This document shows, one piece after another, positions 31,569 through 42,844 of a DNA stretch of 64,000 bases. The stretch's first letter is position 1. Each line of letters opens with the position of its first letter. The notes below the pieces were generated by a model that was not told the origin of the DNA, made no database searches, and saw only the letters and a program-made list of their open reading frames with translations. The stretch covers positions 6,076,001-6,140,000 of the forward strand of contig JARUPY010000290.1 in assembly GCA_029817715.1 (NCBI GenBank), in the 5' to 3' direction. Origin of the DNA: Melastoma dodecandrum. Taxonomy: Eukaryota > Streptophyta > Magnoliopsida > Myrtales > Melastomataceae. The position numbers and the translations under genes are program-made.

Positions 31569-33950
31569 ATGTCCTCCCTCAACTCCAGCTTCTCCTTCAG
31601 CAACTGGTTCTCCAAACCACCTAACCCCAGCCCACTCCTACTTCCCGACCACCTCCGCCCTTCCGCTGCCTCGTCTTTCCCGTTCCTATGTTCCCGCCAC
31701 CCCTCCAAAGACCCCAAGCCCCCATCCTCTCCGCCCTTCGACTACTCGGCCTGGGTCGGCCGCTTCTTCTGGGAATGCGAGAACCGCCCCGACTACCGCC
31801 ACACTCCCGAGGTAGGACGGATCCTCAACGACCCCCACCCCCTCCTCGAGGCCCGACCCGACGCCACCCCCGAAGAGATTGCCGCCAATGAGAAGTAGTG
31901 GAAGGACTTTAGGTCCCACCCAAGTTATCAAGTTCATGCAGCGGGCCTAGGAGATCAAAGATCAGATTAATGAGCAGGAGCTTAGGGAGAACCGCGACCC
32001 CTACCGTAGGGAGGATAGGGATTACTGGAGGGCGATACCCCATGTGCCTGGGCTGGACTTAAGGCCAATGCCTCGGAAGGCGATAATGACGAGGAAGGAG
32101 AGCGATGACAAGTTCTGTTATTTCATGAGGCAGTTCCTGTTCGGGTTGTGGGGGTTCCGGCAGCGGCCTTATCCTCCCGGGAAGCCAATCGACGTTGCAC
32201 AGGCCATCGGGTGCAAGAGGCTTGTGAAGCGGTATTACTATTGTAAGTTTGTTGCTTTTAGGCTTGTTGGCGGTGTCATCAATGTGTTTGTTGGAACGCC
32301 TGTTTGGTTTTGGAGGGCTTTAGGTTTTGTGAATTCTAGGGCCTGTACTGTACCTCTCTTTTAGCAGATAGAGTATCTACCAGTTTATACGATTTGAGTT
32401 GCAACGTGACTCTGATGCAGTTGATTCCAATTTTTGTGAAATTTGATATGCTAGCAATCAGTACAGGATCCAGCCAGTGGAGATGTTTCGAACTTCTGAA
32501 GGAATGTACATGTTTAATGCAATGTGCATAATTGGAATTCGCTATCGAACGGAGTAAGTAGAAATGGTGTGCTTGATTTGATGATTAGCTGCTGGGATAG
32601 AGTTTGTAGATGTGATTTGTAGCGAAGTGAAACATTTTTTAGTTGGAGATAAGAGTGGGGGTTGGAAGACTGTTAACAAGGAATGACGCTGAAAATTACA
32701 CCTTTTATGGTCATTCACTTTGTTCGGAAGGTGAAGGCGCAGGGGGAGTATCCGAATTGCATAATTGATTTTGATCTCTGTTTTTCAGTCATCATGAAAA
32801 GTGGCGGCTTTTTCTACAAGGATCGTTTGGGTCGGGGTCGTGGTCCGATGGAGTTGATACAGCTTAAGACAGCTTGGGGTGCTGGAATAATCGATAAGGA
32901 CACATTCATCTGGGCTGAAGATATGGACGAATGGGCACCAATTTGTATGGTATATGGAATGGAACGTGCTATTGCCACCTGGGAAGGTGCTGTGCTCCCC
33001 ATTCGTCATTTATGTTCCCTTATCTGGCGATATGTAATTATTGGGAAAATGCTGCTGATTCTTGTGCTATTGGTGTTCCAGTGAGACTTGGTGCTGCACC
33101 TACCGCATTCATTCACAAGCTCCAGAGAGGCATAACTCCTTGGGTTCCTCTTAAAGGACACGAGCCGAAAACTTACAAGCAGCTCCAAAAAGAAGCTGTA
33201 GACGAAAAGAGGCGGGACGTGGCCGTGCTTAAAGCCAATGGTGGTGTTTGGCCTGGGTTGAGAACTCCGAGTTATACGCTATTCCACTGGGTGAGTGGCA
33301 CAGAATTGACATCAGTTTTGGAGAAGGACCACATGCCTAACAAGTACATTTCGAAAGATCTGAGGTACTATGCTCAATCTTGTTTTCTTGTTCCTTCTTG
33401 TTGATATTGCTTCTGTTATTTCTCGTCAATCAGTCTTTCTCAAACGTTCCTTCTTTTGTAGGATCCAGTTGGCAAAAATAATCCCTGGATTACGGCCTTG
33501 GGAAGTTTTGAGCATCGAACAGGCAATGGAACACATCACGTACGGTGGGGAGTGGTACCGCGAACCACTCGGAACTTATCACACCGGACCCGCATACATC
33601 CGCCACTGGAACAAGGATGTTATGGTACTGTCTGTCACTCAGTCATCCTATTCATTTTGAGAAACACGTTTTGCATACTCGTCGATCTCTCCCGAGTCAC
33701 ATGAAATTGGTATTCATGGGGATTCGTTGCCCGACATTTGGTGTTTTATTTTCAGAGACTGATCAAGGTCTTCTTCAAGCTGAGCTACTGCGTCTACAAC
33801 AAATTAGTTAAAACTATTCCCGGTTTCGACCAAGTGATGGAGAGAGTCCAGTTTGATGCGGCGGCAAGAGATGCCAGGCGAGAGCGGAGGAGGCTGGAGG
33901 ACCAGAGAGCCGAGGAGAAGGCCAGGTTAGGCGATGTTCCCATTCCTTAG
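31569..33950 (+). pseudogene. TIC56: TIC56-like gene with disrupted first exon
   Basis: Five exons (31569-32242, 32789-32986, 33082-33364, 33462-33624, 33756-33950) with clean GT-AG junctions. After a transit-like Ser/Pro-rich start (MSSLNSSFSFSNWF) come YSAWVGRFFWECENRPDYRHTPEVG, PHVPGLDLRPMPRKAIMTRKE, KQFLFGLWGFRQRPYPPG-type sequence, a GYF-like segment (GGFFYKDRLGRGRGPMELI ... DMDEWAPI), GITPWVPLKGHEPKTYKQLQ and YGGEWYREPLGTYHTGP. TIC56 is part of the 1-MDa complex of the inner chloroplast envelope. Exon 1 is broken in a 55-base span: TAG at 31896-31898 (expected Trp), a net +1 shift at about 31912-31920, and TAG at about 31949-31951 (expected Glu). Everything downstream is open. Either a young pseudogene or a locally bad assembly. 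Confidence 0.85.
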
Positions 33951-34898
33951 GATTGCCGGGCCGATCCATCTGCAGTCCTTCTGTTTGCTGGAACTTGGGG
34001 GGAGGGGCGGCTCTGTGAAATGCCAAATTTTGCTGGTCATTAGCGAACGCGCCGTACTGTTTTCCGGATGTGGAGAATCAAAACCCTCGCTTGTGACCCA
34101 GAGACTACAAAACATAGTATAGGAGCTGCTTTGAAGTGGCAGTGACCTTGTCAGGAGACTGCCATTAACGATTGCCACAAAAGGCTTGTGCATCTGACAC
34201 TTCACCCGATAAACCCATGTGGCAATTTCATACAGGTATGCTTCATTCACAGTTGTAGTTGTAAAAAAATCTCCGGCAAGGATTCTGACTCTTTTGGGAA
34301 ATGGTCAGTGATTTTGGGTGCAGAAGATGCAGTTCCGACCACCACCGATGAGGCTCCATACTCCACGACTGAAGGGACAAAGACTGTCATGAGTCTGGTC
34401 TTGTTAGTCTCATTCATGCTCATCAGAGTTCTTCCTCGATGCAGCTCCATGTTAGGCCCGATGCCTAGATACTGTCTTGGTGGGAGTACTTCCATGAATC
34501 TTTCCCGTGGCCCCTATACACAAAATATCATACTGAACTTGCTGAAACAGGATCGGTTCGTTGCCGCGTCCATCACGAACCATTTCACTGCACCGGTCAA
34601 ATTCAGGACGTTAGCGAAAATAAGAAGATAGCTCTCGAACGATACGACAAACAGGACGAATGCTGTTAATCAACAAAGATCACGAGGACGACAGTAATTC
34701 GGTTTCTGCTTGTTCAATCAACCGGAAACCGCTCCTTTGGTAAATGTTTTGTCGATGGAAGTCGTCAGGGGAGAATCATTCCGACGGACTGGGTTAGGAC
34801 TTGATCTTGTGGGCCGTGGAAATGGCAGCCCAACAGGACTCCTCTCTTGCTCTCTCTGTCTTCTTCTTCTTCTTCTTTAAGAACCGATCCATGTATCA
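33951..34898. other. TIC56 3' flank and aprataxin-like 5' flank
   Basis: No gene is recognised. A 147-codon frame at 34188-34631 has no family resemblance and atypical composition. Confidence 0.45.
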
Positions 34899-37588
34899 AT
34901 GGATGGTCCCAAGCCCGATAGGCCGAAACCACCCCCACGTTTTGGTGGGGCTCTTCTGATTGGGAAACTGTTGCGATCGGTTATGGAAGAGGAGGGAAGG
35001 CAGATTGTGGTGGTGATGGTGGGTGCCCCAGGGAGTGGGAAGTCGACCTTCTGCGAGGCCGTGGCCAGCTCCGGTAACCGACCCTGGATTCGCATCTGTC
35101 AGGTATTGGTCCTATGTTGGCCGTACCACGTCCTTGTAGTATCGGCGCACGCCACCTGCTCGACGGAATGAATGCTCGACTGCATATTTTTATGGCTTGA
35201 ATTGAACGAATAATATGGAAATTTGGATGGCTGAAGATTACTAATGGGATCTGCGATTGCTGTGCGCAGGATACGATAAATAATGGAAAAGCGGGGACGA
35301 AAGCCCAGTGCATTGCGAGTGCCCTGGCTGCGCTGAAAGAAGGAAAGAGTATTTTCATTGACCGTTGCAATCTCGAACGAGAACAACGCAAGGAGTTTGT
35401 GAAGATCGGTGTTCCCGGTGTAGACGTTCATGCGGTGGTACTTGATCTTCCTGCTCAGCTCTGCATTTCCAGATCCGTCAAACGTATGGGGCATGAGGGG
35501 AACTTGCACGGTGGGAAAGCGGCCGCAGTTGTTAATAGGATGCTTCAGAAGAAGGAACTGCCGAAGCTGGGTGAAGGGTTTTCTCGAATTACGTACTGTT
35601 GCAAGGAACCCGAGGTCAAGGATGCCCTTGCCACGTATAGGGATCTCGGTCCAACGTGCAATCTTCCGCAAGGCTGTTTTGGGCAGAAGAAGGAGGATGC
35701 CAAAGTCCAACTTGGCATAATGAAGTTTCTAAAGAAGGTGGATGCTCAAGATGGTTCATCACACAAACCGGAGATTAAGGAATCTTGCTCTGAGAAGAAT
35801 GCTTTCCCGACTACAAGTGCTTATCACGAGGAAAAAACAACGGAAGGGGATGTCATGGTCAGGTCTTCTGACAATGATACTCCTATACTAGCATTTCCTT
35901 CAATTTCAACTGCTGATTTCCAATTCAACATTGACAAAGCATCCGATATCATAGTTGAGATAGTCAGGGAATTCGTAGACAAACTCGGGACCGCAAAACT
36001 TTGTTTGGTGGACTTAACTTCAGGATCAAAGATTCTTTCCTTGGTTGCGGCCAAAGCTTCAAAGAAGAATATAGACTCGAGCAAGTTCTTCACATTTGTA
36101 GGTGATATAGTCCATCTTTATTCACGTGGAGGCTTGCGCTGTAATGTGATTGCAAATGCAGCCAATTGGTAAGGCTAGAGATCACGTCGATTTTGTTCGC
36201 TTGTCCAAATAGTGAGCCATGTTCTGCTTGTCAGAATGGAGAGGAATTGATTCCAGCTATAATATTGTGTAGGAGACTGAAACCTGGTGGTGGTGGCGTC
36301 AACGCGGCCATTTTCAGTGCCGCTGGCCCAGACTTGTTGGTTGCAACCCATGAACGAGCAAAATCGCTTCTCCCAGGAAATGCGCTCGTAGTTCCGCTCC
36401 AGTCAGCATCTCCCTTATCCAGTAGGGAAGGAGTAACACATGTTATCCATGTGCTTGGTCCAAATATGAATCCACAGAGACCAAATTGTCTAAATGGCGA
36501 TTACAATGAAGGTTGTCGAATTCTTCGTCAAGCATATACAGCACTCTTTGAAGGTTTCTTATCTATATTGAGCACGTCCAAACCATCAACTAGGGATGGA
36601 GAGATGTTTCATCGCACGGAGCACGGGATTGGTGAAGATATTGGGAATGGAGAGCAAAGGAACAAGAGGGATGGTGAATTTGCAGCTGCTAGCAGTAAAA
36701 AGAGCAGGGGACATCAGGTTGATGCTGAATATGGCGGTACTAACTCCAAGCCTAGAGACAATAGTGAGACCCGGCAAAAAGTCAATACAAAGGGATGCGG
36801 CTCGTGGGCTCAGGCACTGCATCAGACTGCCATGCATCCTGAACGTCATCCAGATGTTGTAATGGAAGTATTAGACAATGTCGTCGTTATTAAAGATCTC
36901 TATCCCAAGGTAATCGCTCAGGTCATGGATCTTTGTAAACGTGGGAATTCCCTTGATCTCATTTTTGCAGCATCTCCATTTAATGCAGGCAGTGAAACAC
37001 ATTCTCGTGTTAGCTCGTTTGGGTGGACTTGATTCCCTGGCAGATGTGCACGAGGAACACCTGGTGCTCCTTAGAGAAATGCACTCTACAGGAATGAAGT
37101 GGGCCAAAAAGTCATTGCTTGAAGATTCATCTCTTGTATTCCGTCTTGGATATCATTCAGTAAGCTTCTCAATTAGGTCTGATTTCGAACGATTCTCGTG
37201 TCCCAAAAGGCGCTTGTGGCATCATTCTGGTTTCTTTCCCTTGGCATTCCTCTTGTAGGTACCATCCATGAGGCAGCTGCACCTCCATGTGATTAGCCAA
37301 GATTTCAATTCACCCCACTTGAAAAACAAGAAGCACTGGAACTCGTTCAACACTGCGTTTTTCCAGGACTCAGTCGACGTGATCGAAGAGGTTGCCAAGA
37401 ATGGAAAGTCGGTAATTAAACACGACGAAAGCCTACTGTCCATGGAGTTGCGGTGCCACAGATGCCGAAGCGCACACCCGAACATCCCCCGCTTGAAGTC
37501 ACACATCAGGATCTGCCGAGCTCCATTCCCCGTGTCTTTGCATCAGAATGGTCGCCTCGTGCATAAATTAGACAGCTCCTCAGCGTAA
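34899..37588 (+). CDS. bHLH140: Aprataxin-like protein: P-loop kinase + macro + HIT + zinc finger (misnamed bHLH140)
   Basis: Five exons (34899-35102, 35270-36168, 36273-36909, 36989-37159, 37259-37588) total 2,241 nt, 746 residues, all in phase. Domains in order: a polynucleotide-kinase-like P-loop domain (VVMVGAPGSGKSTF, then SIFIDRCNLEREQR), a macro domain (CNVIANAANW/RLKPGGGGVNAAIFSAAG, HVIHVLGPNMNPQRP), and an aprataxin-type HIT domain with LVLARLGGLDSLADV and the His triad MRQLHLHVISQDFNS. A C2H2-type zinc element ends the protein (LRCHRCRSAHPNIPRLKSHIRIC). Aprataxin removes AMP from 5' ends left by abortive DNA ligation; the P-loop domain suggests 5'-end phosphorylation and the macro domain ADP-ribose binding. 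The plant orthologue is often labelled transcription factor bHLH140, but no bHLH domain is visible. Confidence 0.92.
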
Positions 37589-37692
37589 GCTTAAAATGCC
37601 CCCGGTGAGTGTTTTATGATGCTGTACATTACATCCAGGACTAGCGAAATTGATGGGTAACTGATCATTCGATGTGGAAAGGATAGGTTTTC

Positions 37693-39870
37693 CTATTGAG
37701 GTTTAGGAGGACGGCTACTAGCAGCAGAAACTCTTTAACCCCACTCCAACAGCTCTATGCTAGTAACATCCTCTTGAACTACCATCTGGATGAAGCAGAG
37801 GGAGTCTTTATGTTCTCCAGTCGCAGCTTTAATGGCTTCGACCAGCTCCTCCATGACGAACACCTACCGGATGACCAAGATGTTGACAGTTTCGTAAGAG
37901 TAATCTCACTTGTTTGTACAGACTTGCGTTTTTCTAGGGATGTGTCAGATTAACTTACCTTCTTCGTCCAGCACTTCCCCTCGCGGTTGTGAATAGCTTC
38001 TACCAGGCAGGTGTAGTTCCAGTTCTTGATCATATTGTGAGGTCCATCATGAATCTCTACTACAAAGGTGTACCTGCGGGCGTTGTTTATGAGGAAGATG
38101 ATGGTCTTGTGCTCTCACCTGATCATGGTCGACTCGTCCTGTGCAGTGACCTACAAACAACACGACAGCGATCCTAACTTGAGTTCGAGACAAAGTTTAC
38201 GCCACTTCCTGGAAACTTCCATCTCCTATGCAGGCAATCACGAGCTTTTTTGTGACCGCTCGAGTGTAACCGATGGTTGCACCCATGGACCAGCCAATGG
38301 ATCCACTGCCTATGAACCACGAAGGGGTAAAGTAATCTGTACGATGAAATCTGGCTAGCTTACCCACAGACCTTTGGCAACTTCAGCTTCTGACAATTAA
38401 AACCAGGAGTCATCCGTCTCAGCAACAACGGTGGTCTTGCTATATAGCATCTTCTGAAAATGCAGGAACAGGAAATTCACTCTCAGGGGCTCATTCGGGG
38501 CGCACTTCAGCGGGTGTCCCTCGGGCACATATATCCTGTGGTAGTTCTCGTAAGCAGTCATATTGCACTTGATCCGCTTCGACAGTTCCTCCAGGAAATC
38601 CTTCATCAACATGCACCCACAGGAAATCCTTCATCAACATGCACCCAAAGGCAGGGCCATAGCCTTCTCCTTCTCGATGAGAAGAGAATACCCAACCGAG
38701 CTGTTTACATTAAAGATTGGCCCAGCGAACAGGTATGCTTCTGTGGATTCCACGATTTCTACGCAAAAAACCGCACTAACAGCTCCCCAGAATGTATGAA
38801 ATGGGTATGGTGCTCGGGGAAAGAGCGTCGAAGGCATGACCGACACGGCATAGCCATAGGTGTTGGCCAGCTCTACAAATGCATCACAAGCTTGTGCAAC
38901 TCGAAGTTTCAGGCTACCCACCTGTACTGGCTTTACCACTTTGTCCAAGAACTCCACGGCCGCATCAAACGAAGCCAAAACCGATCTTGTTACTCAACCT
39001 GCAGTAATCACAATAAACCCCTTTAACCCCCTTCACATGACAAATAAAGCAGGAACTTTGACAGCTGAAACATCAGTCGACACATACTTTGCCGGGAGCG
39101 AGAACGGAATCACCTCTCGAACGAAGGTGGGGAGAAACAGCCCCTGCAGGTCACAGCTGATGCTAATGTAAACGTGCTTGCTTGCTTTGAGAGCGGTTGA
39201 GATGGCCATATCGATCTGCTCATGTGCATCGTCCAAGTTATTTCACCAATGCCTGACGATTCAATTCAGTCAAGTTAAAAAACTGTTTCAGACTCATCAG
39301 ATTTTTACCGAATCAAATAACTTAAACCACGCAGAAGATTATCTGTCGACGAGAAGCAACAAGATCAACACGAAATCAGAACAAAAGTCAGAAACTTTCT
39401 TGTCACACGTTGACAATTGATGGTCCGAAAACACCTCAGCTCCTGGCTTAAGTTGGGCAACCCGATGGTATGGTGCAGGATGCGGTTCGTACCATAGTCT
39501 TTCGAGTTCCGCCCTCCAACAATACAAGCTGCCAGGAGGTTCTCGCTGTACGTGCAGGTAATAGTGTTGATCACGCTGAGACCGCCGACAGTGAAGGTGA
39601 CAACGCAAGCACCAATGCCGCGGGAGCGAGCATAGCCATCGGCGGCATACCCAGCGGCGAGCGGCATTGAGGTTGTCGAGGAGGGCTAGGTTGAAGTCAC
39701 AGGAGACGGAGAAGACATCAGTGACGCCAATGTGGACGAGGCGGCGGCGCCCGCCAAGAAGGAAAACTTGAAAGGGAAAGAGGAATGGGAGGGGCGATGT
39801 CTGGCTGTGGAAGGAAGGGAACGGAGGTTGGATATTAAGGAAGAGATGTTTTATGTACACAACACAAAGT
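37693..39870 (-). pseudogene. PDC: Pyruvate decarboxylase pseudogene
   Basis: Nearly full-length homology in many broken pieces. Near the 5' end: AGYAADGYARSRGIGACVVTFTVGG, SENL, DYGTNRILHHTIGL. In the middle: DAHEQIDMAISTALKASKHVYISISC, VVKPVQVGSLKLRVA, WGAVSAVFCVEIVEST and SSVGYSLLIEKEKA. Then the TPP-domain pieces: [12 protein letters not shown] (GDGS kept), [19 protein letters not shown], and the end ELLEWG-stop-RVSAASSRPPKP. Multiple stops, shifts and deletions are present, plus a perfect 28-bp tandem duplication at 38592-38647. PDC normally turns pyruvate into acetaldehyde in cytosolic fermentation. This copy is well decayed and is not expressed as enzyme. Confidence 0.92.
38592..38647. 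repeat. Perfect 28-bp tandem duplication inside the PDC pseudogene
   Basis: Two identical adjacent copies begin caggaaatccttcatcaaca and end tgcaccca (38592-38619 and 38620-38647). The identity suggests the duplication is recent relative to the decay around it. Confidence 0.9.
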
Positions 39871-39963
39871 CATTAATGCTTCTGAATCTACACACTTTTT
39901 GCCGGTATCACTAGTAGCATTAGGTTACGTATCTTACGTTGGTGGATAAAGAAAGGCAAAAGC

Positions 39964-42583
39964 TCATCTCAGTACCGGCTTTTGCCTCGCCTTGGCGAAC
40001 TTTACGTCCCCGTTGAGTACCGAGCTCACGAATCTCTCCACTTCTTCGTGCGTGATTCCGCTCAACTGCACCGCGAACTTCCCTTTCCGATGCTTGTAGG
40101 CCACCAGTGCCCTGTCCGAGGACTTGAATCTCGACTTGTCCAGTGCGTCAAGGAAGCCCGACTGCTTGGTGGCATCCAGGAGAATGTAGGAGATGGAGTC
40201 CCCTGAACCATGGGTCGTGCTCTTTTGTCTGGAGAGTGTCTTCCTGGAGACCTGGATAATAAGCAGAGAGATGTCATTAGTTGCCCGATGCAGGTGAATG
40301 TCTGAGAACTGGGAGACTAATTCCAGATAGATTGAGTACCGCTGATAAGACCGACTCCAGCTGCTCCCTCGCCTTTGAGGATCTGAAGGCGCCGATTATG
40401 CAGAGAGGGGTGCTCTCACCACATAGTGCGTCGAAATTTGAACTTGTCAGAAGAGGAATCTGGCTGTTCACTGATCCCTTGTGTTCCTTCTTTGGCTGAC
40501 TAGATGCTGCCTTCTTATTCTTCTTCTCGAAACTGTCGAGAACCTTGCTGAGCTCGGTGACAGCAGATTCTGCGTCCTTCACCGAAATTCCTGTCTTCAA
40601 AACATGCTCGTCCCCATTACTTAGCCACCCGACGACGGCTGGCAGGGCATCTACACCCAGTTTCTTTAAAGCTGGATCAGACATGTCAGCCACCTGTGAA
40701 ATGACAACAGTGAGTTCACCACGAATTAATACGAATGCTCGTATGCAAGCAACGGAATGTTAATGCATGACAAAAGTCATTCACAACTTTCACCTGAGAG
40801 TCAAAAAAGTTGAAACGCTTTCGGTGCAGGCCACTCAGAGTGCGCCAGATAGCGGGAGTGTCCTTCTTGGTAGATAATAGCATCACGGACGGCAAGTTGT
40901 TCCTCACATTGGAAGCAAACTCAAACTGCTTCTGATCAACCCTTTTCGAGACCCGCGGCAGATGCTCCTGACAAAATCTTTTCACATCCTTAGGTGTAAG
41001 TTCACCACTGTACTCCACCAATGATCCTCGGTCACTGGATCCGTAGCTATAAACAAATATCTTGGGTGCACTGCGGGGAAAAGTGCTGAGCTCTGTGCAT
41101 AAAGACGTTTCATCGCCACAATTTACATGTCCCACCTACTAGGAAAAGAATTTGTCAGGATCCAAGAAAACAAGCATGCCAGATCATATCAGCGGACAAA
41201 GGTGTCTTTACCTTGAGAACTCCTTTCAAGGAACTCCCAACTTGCTCCAACACGGACTCGTGAGGCTGAGTGCTCTTAGAGGAGGATGTCGAGAACAACA
41301 AGAGCCAGGTCATTCCATGATTAGCTATTTCTTTCTTGAAGAAAGCCGAACTCACTGTCATGATGCCTGTAGAATGGCTTCCAGAACCATACCGGGAACT
41401 GCCAGTGTTCCCAGAGCTGCCAAATGAACTCCCACCGAAGAAGGTTGAAAAAATGTCATTGAGGCCGAAGCCAAATGGATTTTGGCCACCAGAACCTCCA
41501 AAGGAAAATGTCCTGCCCCCTGAACTCTGTTGGCCCCCCTGACTGAATGAAAAATGGGAAAATCCTTGTCCGCCAGGCCCGCCACCAGTAAAATGGGAAT
41601 AACCCGGACCGCCTCCCGTGAAATGAGAATACCCCCCTTGTCCTCCAAAATTGCCTGAATCGAATCCCGGATTACCCTTCTCATCTCCATAAAGATCATA
41701 ATTCTTCCTCTTTTCTTCATCGGATAAAATCTCATAAGCTATTAAGAGGAGTGCAACGGAGTTAGTATTGCAGTGGCACCACAAAGGGAGGATCACGGCA
41801 GTCCAAAACAGAGCTAAGAAGCATAAGGAATGTACCATCGTTTATTTCCGAAAACTTCTCTTGGGCTCCTTTATTTTTGTTCTTGTCCGGGTGATATTGC
41901 AAAGAAAGCCTACAAAGCAATGAATTATATGAGCTCCGCTTTTGCTGACAACCAAAGTAGTGAAACAAATCTAGGAGTGGAAACCTAACATCCGATAACC
42001 AATCCCTATCCCTAATTCCCAATAAGCACAGATAATAGGAATACAACAAGATGATGCAAAAGAAACTAGCTGCGTACTTGTGGAAGGCCTTCTGGATTTC
42101 CCGCTGGCTGGCATCCTTATTGACGCCCAGTACCTGTAAAACCAGATTGAAGAGAATAAAATAAATCAGATCACGAGCTCGCGGTTAAGCAACAAAGAGC
42201 CATCGACACCACATGTGGATTCATAAGAGGTTTGCAAATCGCAATGCGGTGCTTACTACATTGCAAGCCATGCCAGGCCGCAATGCCTTCTACTTGACAT
42301 AGCCAATCTAAAACCCACAAATTACCATCATTTAGGGAGCAGCAGCGACAATATCAATGCAGACCCGATCAAATCAAACCGCACTAAACCAACTGCAGGA
42401 GTAGATTAATTTTGCATCTCCTAGAATAATAATCAACCCTCGACATAACCCAGGAAAAAAAATCCAATCCAATCCCATCCCATCCCCACTAACCTTATAC
42501 GGGTCGCTCTTCTTGGCCGACGAAACCACCATGAAACAGAGACAGAGCACCCCCGAAGCCAACAACGCCCCGCGAACCCTCAT
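39964..42583 (-). CDS. ERDJ3A: DnaJ protein ERDJ3A / TMS1-like (ER co-chaperone)
   Basis: Seven exons (42583-42494, 42133-42078, 41909-41836, 41738-41212, 41135-40794, 40693-40340, 40251-39964) total 1,731 nt, 576 residues, all in phase. A signal peptide (VRGALLASGVLCLCFMVVSSA) precedes the J domain (SDPYK/VLGVNKDASQREIQKAFHK/LSLQYHPDKNKNKG) with the essential HPD. Then follow a Gly/Phe-rich region with repeated YSHFTGGGPG, a thioredoxin-like region (VGHVNCGDETSLCTEL, FVYSYG) and a C-terminal domain ending KFAKARQKPVLR. The Arabidopsis orthologue acts in the ER with BiP and is needed for pollen tube growth at high temperature. A minus-strand TATA-like box lies at 42684-42692, about 100 bp before the ATG. 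It is divergent from the truncated uS5 fragment 260 bp away. Confidence 0.92.
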
Positions 42584-42683
42584 CGTCTATTGCCCGCTCG
42601 CTGACAACCCCGACGAACAGGAAAGCGAAAGAAAGAAGGGAAAGAAGGAAAATCGAAAACCCAGAGATCGAAGCCATTCGAAG

Positions 42684-42692
42684 TTTTATATA
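42684..42692 (-). promoter_or_regulatory. TATA box of ERDJ3A-like gene
   Basis: TATATAAAA on the minus strand, about 100 bp upstream of the ATG at 42583. Confidence 0.5.
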
Positions 42693-42844
42693 ACGGGGGA
42701 GGTTCTTGTCGGAGGGAGGGAAGAGTCGAGATGCTTCTGCCTTTGATGTTGTACACGTGTCGCTCGTTGGAGTCCTCCACGATCCTCCACCAATCAGAAT
42801 TCACGATTTTATATACCCATCGTCATCATTAATTAATTAAAAAA

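Noticed and set aside
31896..31951. A short intron in TIC56 exon 1 that would remove both stops
   Set aside because: The only donor/acceptor pair gives about 57 bp, below the usual plant minimum, and does not restore the frame.
34188..34631. 147-codon frame between TIC56 and the aprataxin-like gene
   Set aside because: No homology, no conserved motif, lies in the TIC56 3' flank; likely chance frame.
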